Source: Variovorax sp. 679
Lineage (GTDB): Bacteria; Pseudomonadota; Gammaproteobacteria; Burkholderiales; Burkholderiaceae_C
Length of the DNA stretch: 64,000 bases
Assembly (NCBI RefSeq): GCF_003952185.1
Contig: NZ_RXFS01000008.1
Span: 186,001-250,000, forward strand
Direction: 5' to 3'
Each line of letters begins with the position of its first letter. The first letter of the stretch is position 1. Shown here one piece after another: positions 1 to 7,460 of the stretch. The notes beneath the pieces were generated by a model. The model did no database searches. It was given only the letters and a program-made list of their open reading frames with translations, and was not told where the DNA came from. The position numbers and the translations under genes are program-made.

Positions 1-1
1 G

Positions 2-562
2 GACCAGCTGTTCCGCAAGGCCCGCACCGTGCACGCCTTCAAGCCCGTGCCCGTGACCGACGAGGTCATCCACAAGCTCTATGACCTGCTCAAGTGGGGG
101 CCGACCGCCTATAACGCCCAGCCGGCGCGCTACGTGTTCGTGCGCAGCGAGGAGGCCAAGGCGAAGCTGAAGCCGGCCGTGTCCGCGGGCAACACCGCGC
201 AGACGCTGGCGGCCGGCGTCACGGTGATCGTGGCGCACGACACGCGCTTCTACGAGCACCTGCCGAGCCTCTTCCCGGCCTACGACGCCAAGCCCTTCTT
301 CGAAAAAAGCGCCGAAGCGGCGCAGGCCACGGCCTTTCGCAACAGCAGCCTGCAGGGCGCCTACCTGATCCTCGCGGCGCGGGCGCTTGGCCTCGACGCC
401 GGCCCGCAGTCGGGCTTCAACGCGGACCTGGTCGACAAGGCCTTCTTCCCCGACGGGCGCTATCGAGCGAACTTCCTCGTCAACCTCGGCGTGGCCGACC
501 ACGCTGGCACTTTCGAGCGCGGCCCGAGGCTCGCGTTCGACGACGTGGCGGAGATCGTCTGA
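2..562 (+). CDS. Nitroreductase-family protein, RutE/malonic semialdehyde reductase-like (5' partial)
   Basis: The frame is open to the window edge (it begins D-Q-L-F-R-K-A-R-T before the internal Val-His-Ala-Phe), so the true start lies upstream. The remaining 187 residues match the FMN-dependent nitroreductase fold of the RutE/HadB branch: an N-terminal ARTVHAF-like entry, the WGPTAYNAQP segment that contacts FMN, and a C-terminal NLGVAD strand. In the Rut pathway RutE reduces malonic semialdehyde from pyrimidine breakdown, but no other rut gene is in the window, so the substrate is open. The protein is probably cytosolic and dimeric. The family call is firm; the specific reaction is inferred. 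Confidence 0.8.
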   Translation, partial: DQLFRKARTVHAFKPVPVTDEVIHKLYDLLKWGPTAYNAQPARYVFVRSEEAKAKLKPAVSAGNTAQTLAAGVTVIVAHDTRFYEHLPSLFPAYDAKPFFEKSAEAAQATAFRNSSLQGAYLILAARALGLDAGPQSGFNADLVDKAFFPDGRYRANFLVNLGVADHAGTFERGPRLAFDDVAEIV

Positions 563-611
563 TCTCGTGCTTTTCCTCAACGAATTCCCTCAACCTGAAA
601 GAGAACCCATC

Positions 612-827
612 ATGTCCATCCAAGCCATCAACGTGCGCAACCAGTTCAAGGGCAAGGTCCGCGAAATCATCCGCGGCGACGTCGTCTCCGAAGTCGACGT
701 CGAAACCGCCTGGGGCATCGTCACCTCGGTCATCACCACGCGCTCGGTCGACGAGCTGCAGTTGAAGGTGGGCTCCGACGTGGTTGCGCTCGTGAAGTCC
801 ACCGAGGTTTCGATCGCGAAGCTCTGA
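612..827 (+). CDS. Molbindin-like TOBE domain protein (molybdate binding)
   Basis: A 71-residue protein made of one TOBE/Mop domain: N-terminal SIQAINVRNQFKGKV, central VETAWGIVTSVIT and the closing VALVKSTEVSIAKL, which is the usual molbindin pattern. Such proteins bind molybdate or tungstate in the cytosol as oligomers and buffer or sense the metal. The ATG at 612 follows a GAAAGAGAA ribosome binding site. It lies about 50 bases after the nitroreductase and is closed by a strong terminator, so the two may share a transcript. No mod transporter genes are nearby. Confidence 0.88.
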   Translation: MSIQAINVRNQFKGKVREIIRGDVVSEVDVETAWGIVTSVITTRSVDELQLKVGSDVVALVKSTEVSIAKL

Positions 828-851
828 CGGACCCTCGGGCATCTGCGACGA

Positions 852-880
852 CCCGGCGCTGTCATGGCGCCGGGTTTTTT
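852..880 (+). terminator. Rho-independent terminator after the TOBE gene
   Basis: An 8-bp perfect stem CCCGGCGC / GCGCCGGG (852-859 with 867-874), a 7-base loop and a run of six T. It ends the transcript of the TOBE gene and isolates the downstream amidase island. Confidence 0.9.
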
Positions 881-1006
881 CGTTTCTGGCGCCCGTGTTT
901 TCAGCGGTTTACAGGGTGTCAACTCATCGACTGTGCTGAATTTTGGAAATCGTCCGAATCTTTTAGAGGCCTGAATCTTCTTTGAAGGTGTCGCAATAGC
1001 ATGCGC

Positions 1007-1050
1007 CGCGAAGTCGTGTTCCGCACATCGATGCGGGTCGTGACTTCGCG
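1007..1050. repeat. Nested hairpin in the leader of the amidase gene
   Basis: Outer arms CGCGAAGTC (1007-1015) and GACTTCGCG (1042-1050) enclose inner arms CCGCA (1021-1025) and TGCGG (1032-1036), with symmetric 5-base internal loops. The structure ends 35 bases before the amidase ATG and is not followed by a T run, so it is not a normal terminator. It could be an operator (long inverted repeat) or a folded 5' leader. Confidence 0.6.
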
Positions 1051-1085
1051 AATGCATTCAATCAAACACTTCAGGGAGGAACCGC

Positions 1086-1748
1086 ATGCTCGTTGAAATT
1101 GACGAACATGGAATGATCAGCCACGCGCGAGTGAGGCACGCCCGCAGTCCGCAGATCGAGCGAGGGAAGAGGGCTGGGGCGATCACTGGCATCGTGGTGC
1201 ACCAGACGGATGCCGATACTTCGGCGTCTTCATTGAACAGCTACAAGCGGACCAAGGCGAACGGGGCGCACTTTCTCATCGACAAGGATGGGACGATTTA
1301 TCAGACGGCGGCGATCTATCAGAGGACGAATCACGTGGGGCCGTTGAAGGCGCGATGCTTGACTGCGGGGAAATGTAGCCCGAGCGATTTCAAGAACATC
1401 GGGGCGGAGGGTATGCATCGCATCGAGATGCGCAAGCCGCCAGGCGAACGCTATCCGAACAACATGGAGGCCATCGGAATCGAGATAGTTGGCAGGGCTA
1501 GGTTGCCTGCGGGGTTCCAACCAATTGGCAAGCAGATCGAATGGTCGCTCGAAAAAATTCGAGGCGAACACGGCATATTCGACGAGCCTACCGCAGCCCA
1601 GAATCAAGCTCTTTCTTGGCTAGTCAGCGTACTCGCAGACTCGATAAAGATTGGATCGGCCGAAGTATTTCGTCATCCCGTGGTCAGCAGCAAGAACATA
1701 ACGGAGGCGCGGGGCGCGAATTGGAAGCTGCCCGTACAGACACCATGA
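1086..1748 (+). CDS. PGRP/Amidase_2-type N-acetylmuramoyl-L-alanine amidase, candidate antibacterial effector
   Basis: A 220-residue protein with one peptidoglycan-recognition/Amidase_2 fold: GIVVHQT (His39), GAHFLIDKDGTIYQ (60-73), TNHVG (His83), a NNMEAIGIEIVG strand (125-136) and the C-terminal FRHPVVSSKNITEARG (His197). His39 and His197 are the expected zinc ligands; where AmpD-like enzymes have a third ligand in a TDPG motif this protein has TEARG (Glu207), an odd replacement. Such enzymes cut the MurNAc-L-Ala bond of peptidoglycan. There is no signal peptide, unlike housekeeping Ami enzymes. The start follows a GGGAGGA site. It overlaps by ATGA with the first of three exported paralogues, as in effector-immunity pairs. 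Base composition is A/T-richer than the flanks. A phage endolysin origin is the main alternative. Confidence 0.8.
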   Translation: MLVEIDEHGMISHARVRHARSPQIERGKRAGAITGIVVHQTDADTSASSLNSYKRTKANGAHFLIDKDGTIYQTAAIYQRTNHVGPLKARCLTAGKCSPSDFKNIGAEGMHRIEMRKPPGERYPNNMEAIGIEIVGRARLPAGFQPIGKQIEWSLEKIRGEHGIFDEPTAAQNQALSWLVSVLADSIKIGSAEVFRHPVVSSKNITEARGANWKLPVQTP

Positions 1749-2311
1749 AAAAGACCAACATTCTCACAATCACAGCTGTACTGGGTGCGGTGGCCGCGGC
1801 GCTTCCGGCGCAGGCCGCTGACAAGAGATATCCGACCGCATATGTGCAGGAAATTGAGGTCACAAGGCCTTCACAGCGAAACATTGCTTGGGAGAACAAG
1901 GATTTTCTCAATTGCGACGACGTTGTATTGACTGAAGAAGATGTGCGCTACGCCTTGCGGTATATGCGGAGAGTTTCGTGGAAAGGATACGACCCTGAAA
2001 AAGTGGGCGCCACAGGATGTGAAGGAGAGGCGCTCGTTACGTTCAAGAACGGGAGGGTTCTTGTCATGGGCATCGAGCCCGATGGACGAATTGGCACTGC
2101 GGAATACGATGCAAAGATGAGGGTTGTTGCCGGCTCCACGAGCTTCTACGAATGCGGCCCTTGCCGGGATCGCAAGATGGCCCTTTTGAAAGACGCGCTG
2201 AACCGCGCGGACGAGCGAAGGCTCAGGAAGCTGGTCGAGGAAGGCCAGCTCTCTGCCAGCGAAGCAGAGTTCCGGTTGAAGAGGATGCGGGCTGATAGGG
2301 ACAAGCCCTGA
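1745..2311 (+). CDS. Exported four-cysteine protein, putative immunity protein copy 1
   Basis: 188 residues; ATG at 1745 overlaps the amidase stop (ATGA), so translation is probably coupled. A signal peptide (MKKTN..., cleavage after PAQA near residue 24) sends it to the periplasm. The mature part holds NKDFLNCDDVVLT, TGCEGEA and YECGPC; Cys57, Cys92, Cys137 and Cys140 are conserved in all three paralogues and probably form two disulfides. The C-terminus is a charged helical stretch (ADERRLRKLVEEGQL). I do not recognise a named family. The position behind a leaderless amidase and the export signal suggest it protects the producer's periplasm; this is inference. Confidence 0.75.
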   Translation: MKKTNILTITAVLGAVAAALPAQAADKRYPTAYVQEIEVTRPSQRNIAWENKDFLNCDDVVLTEEDVRYALRYMRRVSWKGYDPEKVGATGCEGEALVTFKNGRVLVMGIEPDGRIGTAEYDAKMRVVAGSTSFYECGPCRDRKMALLKDALNRADERRLRKLVEEGQLSASEAEFRLKRMRADRDKP

Positions 2312-2336
2312 GGTCCTGTCAGTTCGTCTTCTGGAG

Positions 2337-2352
2337 GCCCACTACGGTGGGC
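2337..2352. repeat. Short hairpin between immunity-like copies 1 and 2
   Basis: GCCCAC (2337-2342) and GTGGGC (2347-2352) form a perfect 6-bp stem with a 4-base loop. No T run follows, so it may only weaken read-through or protect the transcript end. Confidence 0.4.
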
Positions 2353-2368
2353 TGATCGTAACAACACT

Positions 2369-2929
2369 ATGAAAAAGACAATCGATTTGATGGCCGTCGC
2401 GGCGCTGCTCTTCGCCGTGGGATATCCGGCAAATGCCGCCGACAAGCGATACCGGATTGATTCAGTAAAAAGCATCGAGGTCATCGAACCCTCCAACGGG
2501 TCTGTGTGGGAGAACAAGGATCTCCTGGATTGCTCCGATGTTGTCCTGACTGAAGATGATGTGCGATATGCGCTGCGTCACATACGCAGGGTCACGGAGA
2601 AGGCGTTTTTCAGCGAGAAGACGGAGAGGACAGGGTGTTCAGGCGGTGCTTCCGTCACCTTCAGCAATGGAAAGATCATCGTCATCGGGGTCGAGCCCAC
2701 GGGGAGGATCAACATCTTCGAAGCGGACGCGAAGCTCGAACCTACCGGTGCTCCTGAAAGCTACTACGAATGCGATCCGTGCAGGACGCGCAAGATGATC
2801 CTTCTGCAGGACGCTTTCGATCGTGCTGATGAGCGCAGGCTAAAGAAACTGGTGGGGCAGGGACGAGTCTCTTCTGCCGAAGCGGAACTCCTGCTGCAGA
2901 AGGCGCGCTCGGCGCGTAAGGGACCTTGA
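2369..2929 (+). CDS. Exported four-cysteine protein, putative immunity protein copy 2
   Basis: 186 residues with signal peptide (cleavage after YPANA near residue 23). It keeps the WENKD, LTEDDVRYALRH and YYECDPC blocks and the four cysteines (55, 90, 135, 138), but is the most divergent of the three paralogues, notably at 75-88 and 96-125. It is separated from copy 1 by 57 bases and overlaps copy 3 by one base (TGATG). Divergence inside an otherwise conserved frame is what one expects if each copy binds a different toxin variant. Function is inferred only from context. Confidence 0.75.
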   Translation: MKKTIDLMAVAALLFAVGYPANAADKRYRIDSVKSIEVIEPSNGSVWENKDLLDCSDVVLTEDDVRYALRHIRRVTEKAFFSEKTERTGCSGGASVTFSNGKIIVIGVEPTGRINIFEADAKLEPTGAPESYYECDPCRTRKMILLQDAFDRADERRLKKLVGQGRVSSAEAELLLQKARSARKGP

Positions 2930-3489
2930 TGCGCAGGATCAAAAATCTCGTGGCCAGTGCTCTAGTCGGGGCGGCGGGAATGTCTTCAGCACAGGCCGCT
3001 GATCCGAGATACCCCATCGCTTACGTGCAAATGGTGAAGATCACCGTCCCTTCAGGCAGGACTGCCTGGGAGAACAAGGACTTTCTGAACTGCGACGACG
3101 TAGTGCTGACGGATGAGGATGTCCGCTATGCGTTGCGGCATATGCGAAGGGTTTCCTGGGGGGCCTACGATCCCGAAAATACGGATACCACAGGGTGTGA
3201 AGGAGAGGCGATCGTTACTTTCAAGAACGGAAAAATCCTTGCCATGGGGATTGAGCCAAACGGACGAATCAGCACTGGAGAGTTCTACGCAGGAATGAAG
3301 CCGACGGCGAGTCCACCGAATTTCTACGAGTGTGACCCTTGCAGGAAGCGCAAGATGGCGCTTCTGAAAGATGCGCTATACCGCGCGGATGAGCGAAGAC
3401 TCAAGAAGCTGGTTGCAGAGGGTCAACTCTCCGCCAGCGAAGCGGAGCTTCGGTTGAAGAGGACTCGAGACGAGCGCGACAAGCCCTGA
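2929..3489 (+). CDS. Exported four-cysteine protein, putative immunity protein copy 3
   Basis: 186 residues from ATG 2929; a TTG at 2926 is also in frame but the ATG in a TGATG overlap with copy 2 is preferred. The signal peptide ends near AQA (residue 23). The mature protein is very similar to copy 1 (NKDFLNCDDVVLT, EDVRYALRHMRRVSW, GQLSASEAELRLKR), suggesting recent duplication, with copy 2 an older divergent member. Cys55, Cys90, Cys135 and Cys138 are conserved. A terminator follows, so amidase and three paralogues form one unit. Confidence 0.75.
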   Translation: MRRIKNLVASALVGAAGMSSAQAADPRYPIAYVQMVKITVPSGRTAWENKDFLNCDDVVLTDEDVRYALRHMRRVSWGAYDPENTDTTGCEGEAIVTFKNGKILAMGIEPNGRISTGEFYAGMKPTASPPNFYECDPCRKRKMALLKDALYRADERRLKKLVAEGQLSASEAELRLKRTRDERDKP

Positions 3490-3519
3490 CATTTCGACCA
3501 ATGCGTCGCCTGCCCCGAG

Positions 3520-3544
3520 AACCCGCCACGGCGGGTTTTCTTTT
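3520..3544 (+). terminator. Terminator closing the amidase/immunity-like unit
   Basis: A perfect 8-bp stem AACCCGCC / GGCGGGTT (3520-3527 with 3530-3537) with a two-base loop and a T-rich tail (TTCTTTT). It marks the end of the island transcript. Confidence 0.85.
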
Positions 3545-3663
3545 GTCGGTTCTCCATGGAAGGTCCGCTTAGTCGGCCCACGCATTTGAAACTGCAAACA
3601 GCTTCCTTCCCCCCCACGACGCGCCTCGCAGAATCTTCCGGATCCCCCGAAACAGGACCTCCG

Positions 3664-4620
3664 ATGAGCGCCATTCTTTCTTCCGCAGCCCCTGCGCAGG
3701 ACGCGCAGGGCCACGAACTCGACATCGTCCGCCAGGCCGGCCACATCGGCGCCGAGGTGCGCGGCGTGCGCCTCTCGGGTGCGCTGCAGCCCGAGGTATT
3801 CGGTGCCATCAAGGCCGCGCTGCTCAGGCACAAGGTGCTCTTCTTCCGCAGCCAGCAGCATCTGGACGATGCCCAGCAGGAGGCCTTCGGCCGCCTGTGG
3901 GGCGAGCTGGTGCCGCATCCGACCGTGCCTTCGAAAGACGGCACGCGGCTGCTGGAGCTCGACTCGCGCCATGGCGGCCGCGCCAATTCGTGGCACACCG
4001 ACGTGACCTTCGAGGTTGCCTATCCGCAGGTTTCGATCCTGCGCGCGGTGGTGATCCCGGCCTATGGCGGCGACACGGTCTGGGCCAACACGGTGGCGGC
4101 CTACGAGAGCCTGCCGGACGATCTCAAGGCGTTGGCGGACCGGCTGCGCGCCATCCATGGCAACGACTACGACTACGCCGCCTCGCGCTCGCCCTCCGAT
4201 CTCGACGAGAAGGGCACCAGGCGCTACAGGAGCGTGTTCACGCGCCGCCTGCTCGAGGCCGAGCACCCGGTGGTGCGCGTGCACCCCGAAACCGGTGAGC
4301 GCAGCCTGGTGCTGGGCCATTTCGTGAAGCGGCTGGCCGGCCATTCCACGCAGGACTCCGGCCATCTGCTGAGCGTGCTGCAAAGCCACGTGCATCGCCT
4401 CGAGAACACGGTGCGCTGGCGCTGGACCCAGGGCGACGTGGCGATCTGGGACAACCGGGCCACGCAGCACTACGCAATCAACGACTACGGCGACCAGCAC
4501 CGCGTGGTGCGTCGCGTGACCATCGCCGGCGACGTGCCGTACGGTGTGGATGGCACCAGGAGCGTGGACCTGACCGCCCCGGCCGTGCGCGCCGCGGAGG
4601 CTGCCGGAACGGCTGCCTGA
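3664..4620 (+). CDS. TauD/TfdA-family Fe(II)/2-oxoglutarate dioxygenase
   Basis: 318 residues from ATG 3664. The facial triad is visible: His111-x-Asp113 in SWHTDVTF and the distal His269 in NRATQHYAIND; Arg280 or Arg284 in DQHRVVRRVT binds 2-oxoglutarate. TauD-type enzymes hydroxylate sulfonates such as taurine, or alkyl sulfates (AtsK) and phenoxyacetates (TfdA), releasing sulfite, sulfate or phenol. Length fits AtsK/TauD. The following genes handle cysteine and sulfane sulfur, favouring an organosulfur substrate, but this is inference. It is monocistronic or loosely linked to the rhodanese gene 129 bases downstream. Confidence 0.85.
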   Translation: MSAILSSAAPAQDAQGHELDIVRQAGHIGAEVRGVRLSGALQPEVFGAIKAALLRHKVLFFRSQQHLDDAQQEAFGRLWGELVPHPTVPSKDGTRLLELDSRHGGRANSWHTDVTFEVAYPQVSILRAVVIPAYGGDTVWANTVAAYESLPDDLKALADRLRAIHGNDYDYAASRSPSDLDEKGTRRYRSVFTRRLLEAEHPVVRVHPETGERSLVLGHFVKRLAGHSTQDSGHLLSVLQSHVHRLENTVRWRWTQGDVAIWDNRATQHYAINDYGDQHRVVRRVTIAGDVPYGVDGTRSVDLTAPAVRAAEAAGTAA

Positions 4621-4749
4621 GCCCATCTTCTATAGATCGGATGGTTGTTAGGAATCGACTTTTCAGTTGTTTGAGCTTCGGCACCCGGCTCCTACAGTGG
4701 TGGTTATCGCCATCAAGGCGTATCCAACGCACAACAGGAGCCTCACAGC

Positions 4750-5235
4750 ATGTCAGTGGAAGTTGAAGAAGAACTCGTGGTCTTGCCCGAAGCACTGGAA
4801 CAGGCGCGCGCCAGGGCCGCCGAAGGAAATTGGCCTTATGCGGGCGGCGTGACGCCGCCGGTGGCATGGGAGCTGGTGCAAAAAGGCCAGGCCATGCTGG
4901 TCGATGTGCGTTCCGGCGAGGAGCGCAAGTTCGTCGGCCACGTGCCCGAGAGCCTGCATGTGGCCTGGGCCACGGGCACGGCGCTCACGCGCAATCCGCG
5001 CTTCGTGCGCGAACTCGAGGCCAAGCTGGCGAAGGAGGGCGGCAAGGATGCCGTGGCGCTGCTGCTTTGCCGCAGCGGCAAGCGCTCCGCACTGGCTGCA
5101 GAGGCGGCTGCAAAGGCCGGCTTCACGAACGTCTTCAATGTCCTCGAAGGTTTCGAGGGCGAGATCGACGAGCACCAGCACCGCGGCATCGCGGACGGCT
5201 GGCGCTTCCACAAGCTGCCCTGGGTGCAGGACTGA
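4750..5235 (+). CDS. Rhodanese-like sulfurtransferase
   Basis: 161 residues. A single rhodanese domain from about residue 30 ends in the active-site loop LLCRSGKRSA with the catalytic cysteine, followed by the usual GFTNVFNVLEGFEGE strand-helix. Such proteins carry sulfane sulfur as a persulfide on that cysteine. It stands first in a run of rhodanese, serine acetyltransferase, XRE regulator, encapsulin shell and cysteine desulfurase, so it could accept or deliver the sulfur released by the desulfurase. The start has a preceding ACAGGAG site. There is no signal peptide, so it acts in the cytosol. Confidence 0.88.
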   Translation: MSVEVEEELVVLPEALEQARARAAEGNWPYAGGVTPPVAWELVQKGQAMLVDVRSGEERKFVGHVPESLHVAWATGTALTRNPRFVRELEAKLAKEGGKDAVALLLCRSGKRSALAAEAAAKAGFTNVFNVLEGFEGEIDEHQHRGIADGWRFHKLPWVQD

Positions 5236-5273
5236 GCCCACCCCACACAAGACGTTCCCGGGAGAAAACACAC

Positions 5274-6187
<914 letters not shown>

Positions 6188-6191
<4 letters not shown>

Positions 6192-6457
6192 AAGCGTTTG
6201 TCGAAGACTTTGGCGTGACCATCCGCCAGCTGCGCGAGGACAGGGGCTGGTCGCAGGAGGAGCTGGCCGAGCGTTCCGATCTGAACCGCTCCTACGTGGG
6301 CGAGATCGAGCGCGGCCGCGTCATTCCGTCGATCGTCACGGCGCAGAAGCTCGCCACCGCGCTCGGCATCAACATGGTCGGCCTGCTCATGCGCTGCGAG
6401 CAGCTGGAGCAGTCGCGCCTTGCGCGAAGGATCAACTTGGCGGCTATAGCCTGTTGA
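6188..6457 (+). CDS. XRE-family transcriptional regulator
   Basis: 89 residues, nearly all one helix-turn-helix domain: FGVTIRQLREDRGWSQEELA, then SDLNRSYVGEIERGRVIPSI, the classic XRE helix 2-3 pattern. The ATG overlaps the cysE stop by four bases. It is a plausible local regulator of the cysE/encapsulin unit. No effector domain is present. It ends 10 bases before a strong terminator-like hairpin. Confidence 0.88.
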
Positions 6458-6467
6458 GGGAAAACCC

Positions 6468-6499
6468 GTGGCCGCCGGACACTGGCGGCCACTTTTTTT
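6468..6499 (+). terminator. Intrinsic terminator/attenuator between xre and the encapsulin shell gene
   Basis: A perfect 9-bp stem GTGGCCGCC / GGCGGCCAC (6468-6476 with 6484-6492), a 7-base loop, then seven T (6493-6499). It lies only 22 bases before the shell ATG, leaving no room for a separate promoter after it, so shell expression needs read-through or a promoter within xre or the hairpin. Confidence 0.85.
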
Positions 6500-6521
6500 C
6501 TCAACCACGGAGCCCTGATTC

Positions 6522-7454
6522 ATGAGCGCAACAGTTGGTGGTACGACCGCCCTTGGCGACAACGCCGCAAGACAGCTGGCCAATGCCACCAAGACAGTTC
6601 CCCAACTCGAGACCATCAGCCCGCGCTGGCTGACGCACCTGCTGCAGTGGGTGCCGGTGGAGGCGGGCATCTACCGCGTCAACAAGGTCAAGAACCCGGA
6701 GTCGATCAAGGTCACCTGCACCTCGCGCGAAGAAGAAAACCAGCTGCCGCGCACCTTCGTCGACTACGAGGAGAACCCGCGCGAGCACTACCTCAATGCC
6801 GTGAGCACCGTGCTCGACGTGCACACCCGCATCTCCGACCTCTACAGCAGCCCGCACGATCAGATCAAAGAACAGCTGCGCCTGACGATCGAGACGATCA
6901 AGGAGAACCAGGAGAGCGAGCTCATCAACAACCCCGACTACGGCCTGCTGGCCCAGGTGTCGGAAGAGCAGCGCATCTTCCCGCTGACTGGCGCGCCCAC
7001 GCCCGACGACCTCGACGAGCTGCTGACCAAGGTCTGGAAGGAGCCCGCCTTCTTCCTCACGCACCCGCTGGCCATTGCCGCGTTCGGCCGCGAGGCCACG
7101 CGCCGCGGCACGCCGCCGCCGACGGTGAGCCTCTTCGGCTCGCAGTTCATCACCTGGCGCGGCATTCCGCTGATTCCGTCGAACAAGGTGCCGGTGGCCG
7201 ACGGCAAGAGCAAGATGCTGCTGCTGCGCGTGGGCGACAAGCGCCAGGGCGTGGTGGGCCTCTTCCAGCCCGGACTGTCGGGCGAGCAGGGCCCGGGGCT
7301 GTCGGTGCGCTTCATGGGCATCAACAACCATGCGATCGCGTCTTACCTGATCTCGCTGTACTGCTCGCTCGCGGTGCTGACCACCGACGCGCTGGCGGTG
7401 CTCGACGACGTCGAGATCGGCAAGTACCACGACTATCCCGACACCTACAAGTAA
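6522..7454 (+). CDS. Family 2A encapsulin nanocompartment shell protein (SrpI-like)
   Basis: 310 residues. The sequence follows the Family 2 encapsulin (HK97-fold) shell proteins related to cyanobacterial SrpI: an N-terminal arm ending SPRWLTHLLQWVPVEAGIYR, then VNKVKNPESIKVTC, the TFVDYEENPREHYLNAVST segment, the HPLAIAAFGREATRRG helix and the C-terminal VLDDVEIGKYHDYPD. No cyclic-nucleotide-binding insert is present, which separates it from Family 2B. Shells self-assemble into icosahedra that hold cargo enzymes. The cargo gene, a cysteine desulfurase with a long unstructured N-terminus, starts six bases after the stop. Family 2A shells are associated with sulfur metabolism. The match is by recognition of family sequence, not by a search. 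Confidence 0.9.
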   Translation: MSATVGGTTALGDNAARQLANATKTVPQLETISPRWLTHLLQWVPVEAGIYRVNKVKNPESIKVTCTSREEENQLPRTFVDYEENPREHYLNAVSTVLDVHTRISDLYSSPHDQIKEQLRLTIETIKENQESELINNPDYGLLAQVSEEQRIFPLTGAPTPDDLDELLTKVWKEPAFFLTHPLAIAAFGREATRRGTPPPTVSLFGSQFITWRGIPLIPSNKVPVADGKSKMLLLRVGDKRQGVVGLFQPGLSGEQGPGLSVRFMGINNHAIASYLISLYCSLAVLTTDALAVLDDVEIGKYHDYPDTYK

Positions 7455-7460
7455 GCCGCG

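Noticed and set aside
4621..4749. CysB-type site before the rhodanese-cysE-encapsulin genes
   Set aside because: The stretch GGATGGTTGTTAGGAATCG is A/T-richer than its surroundings, but no convincing consensus or symmetry could be assigned.
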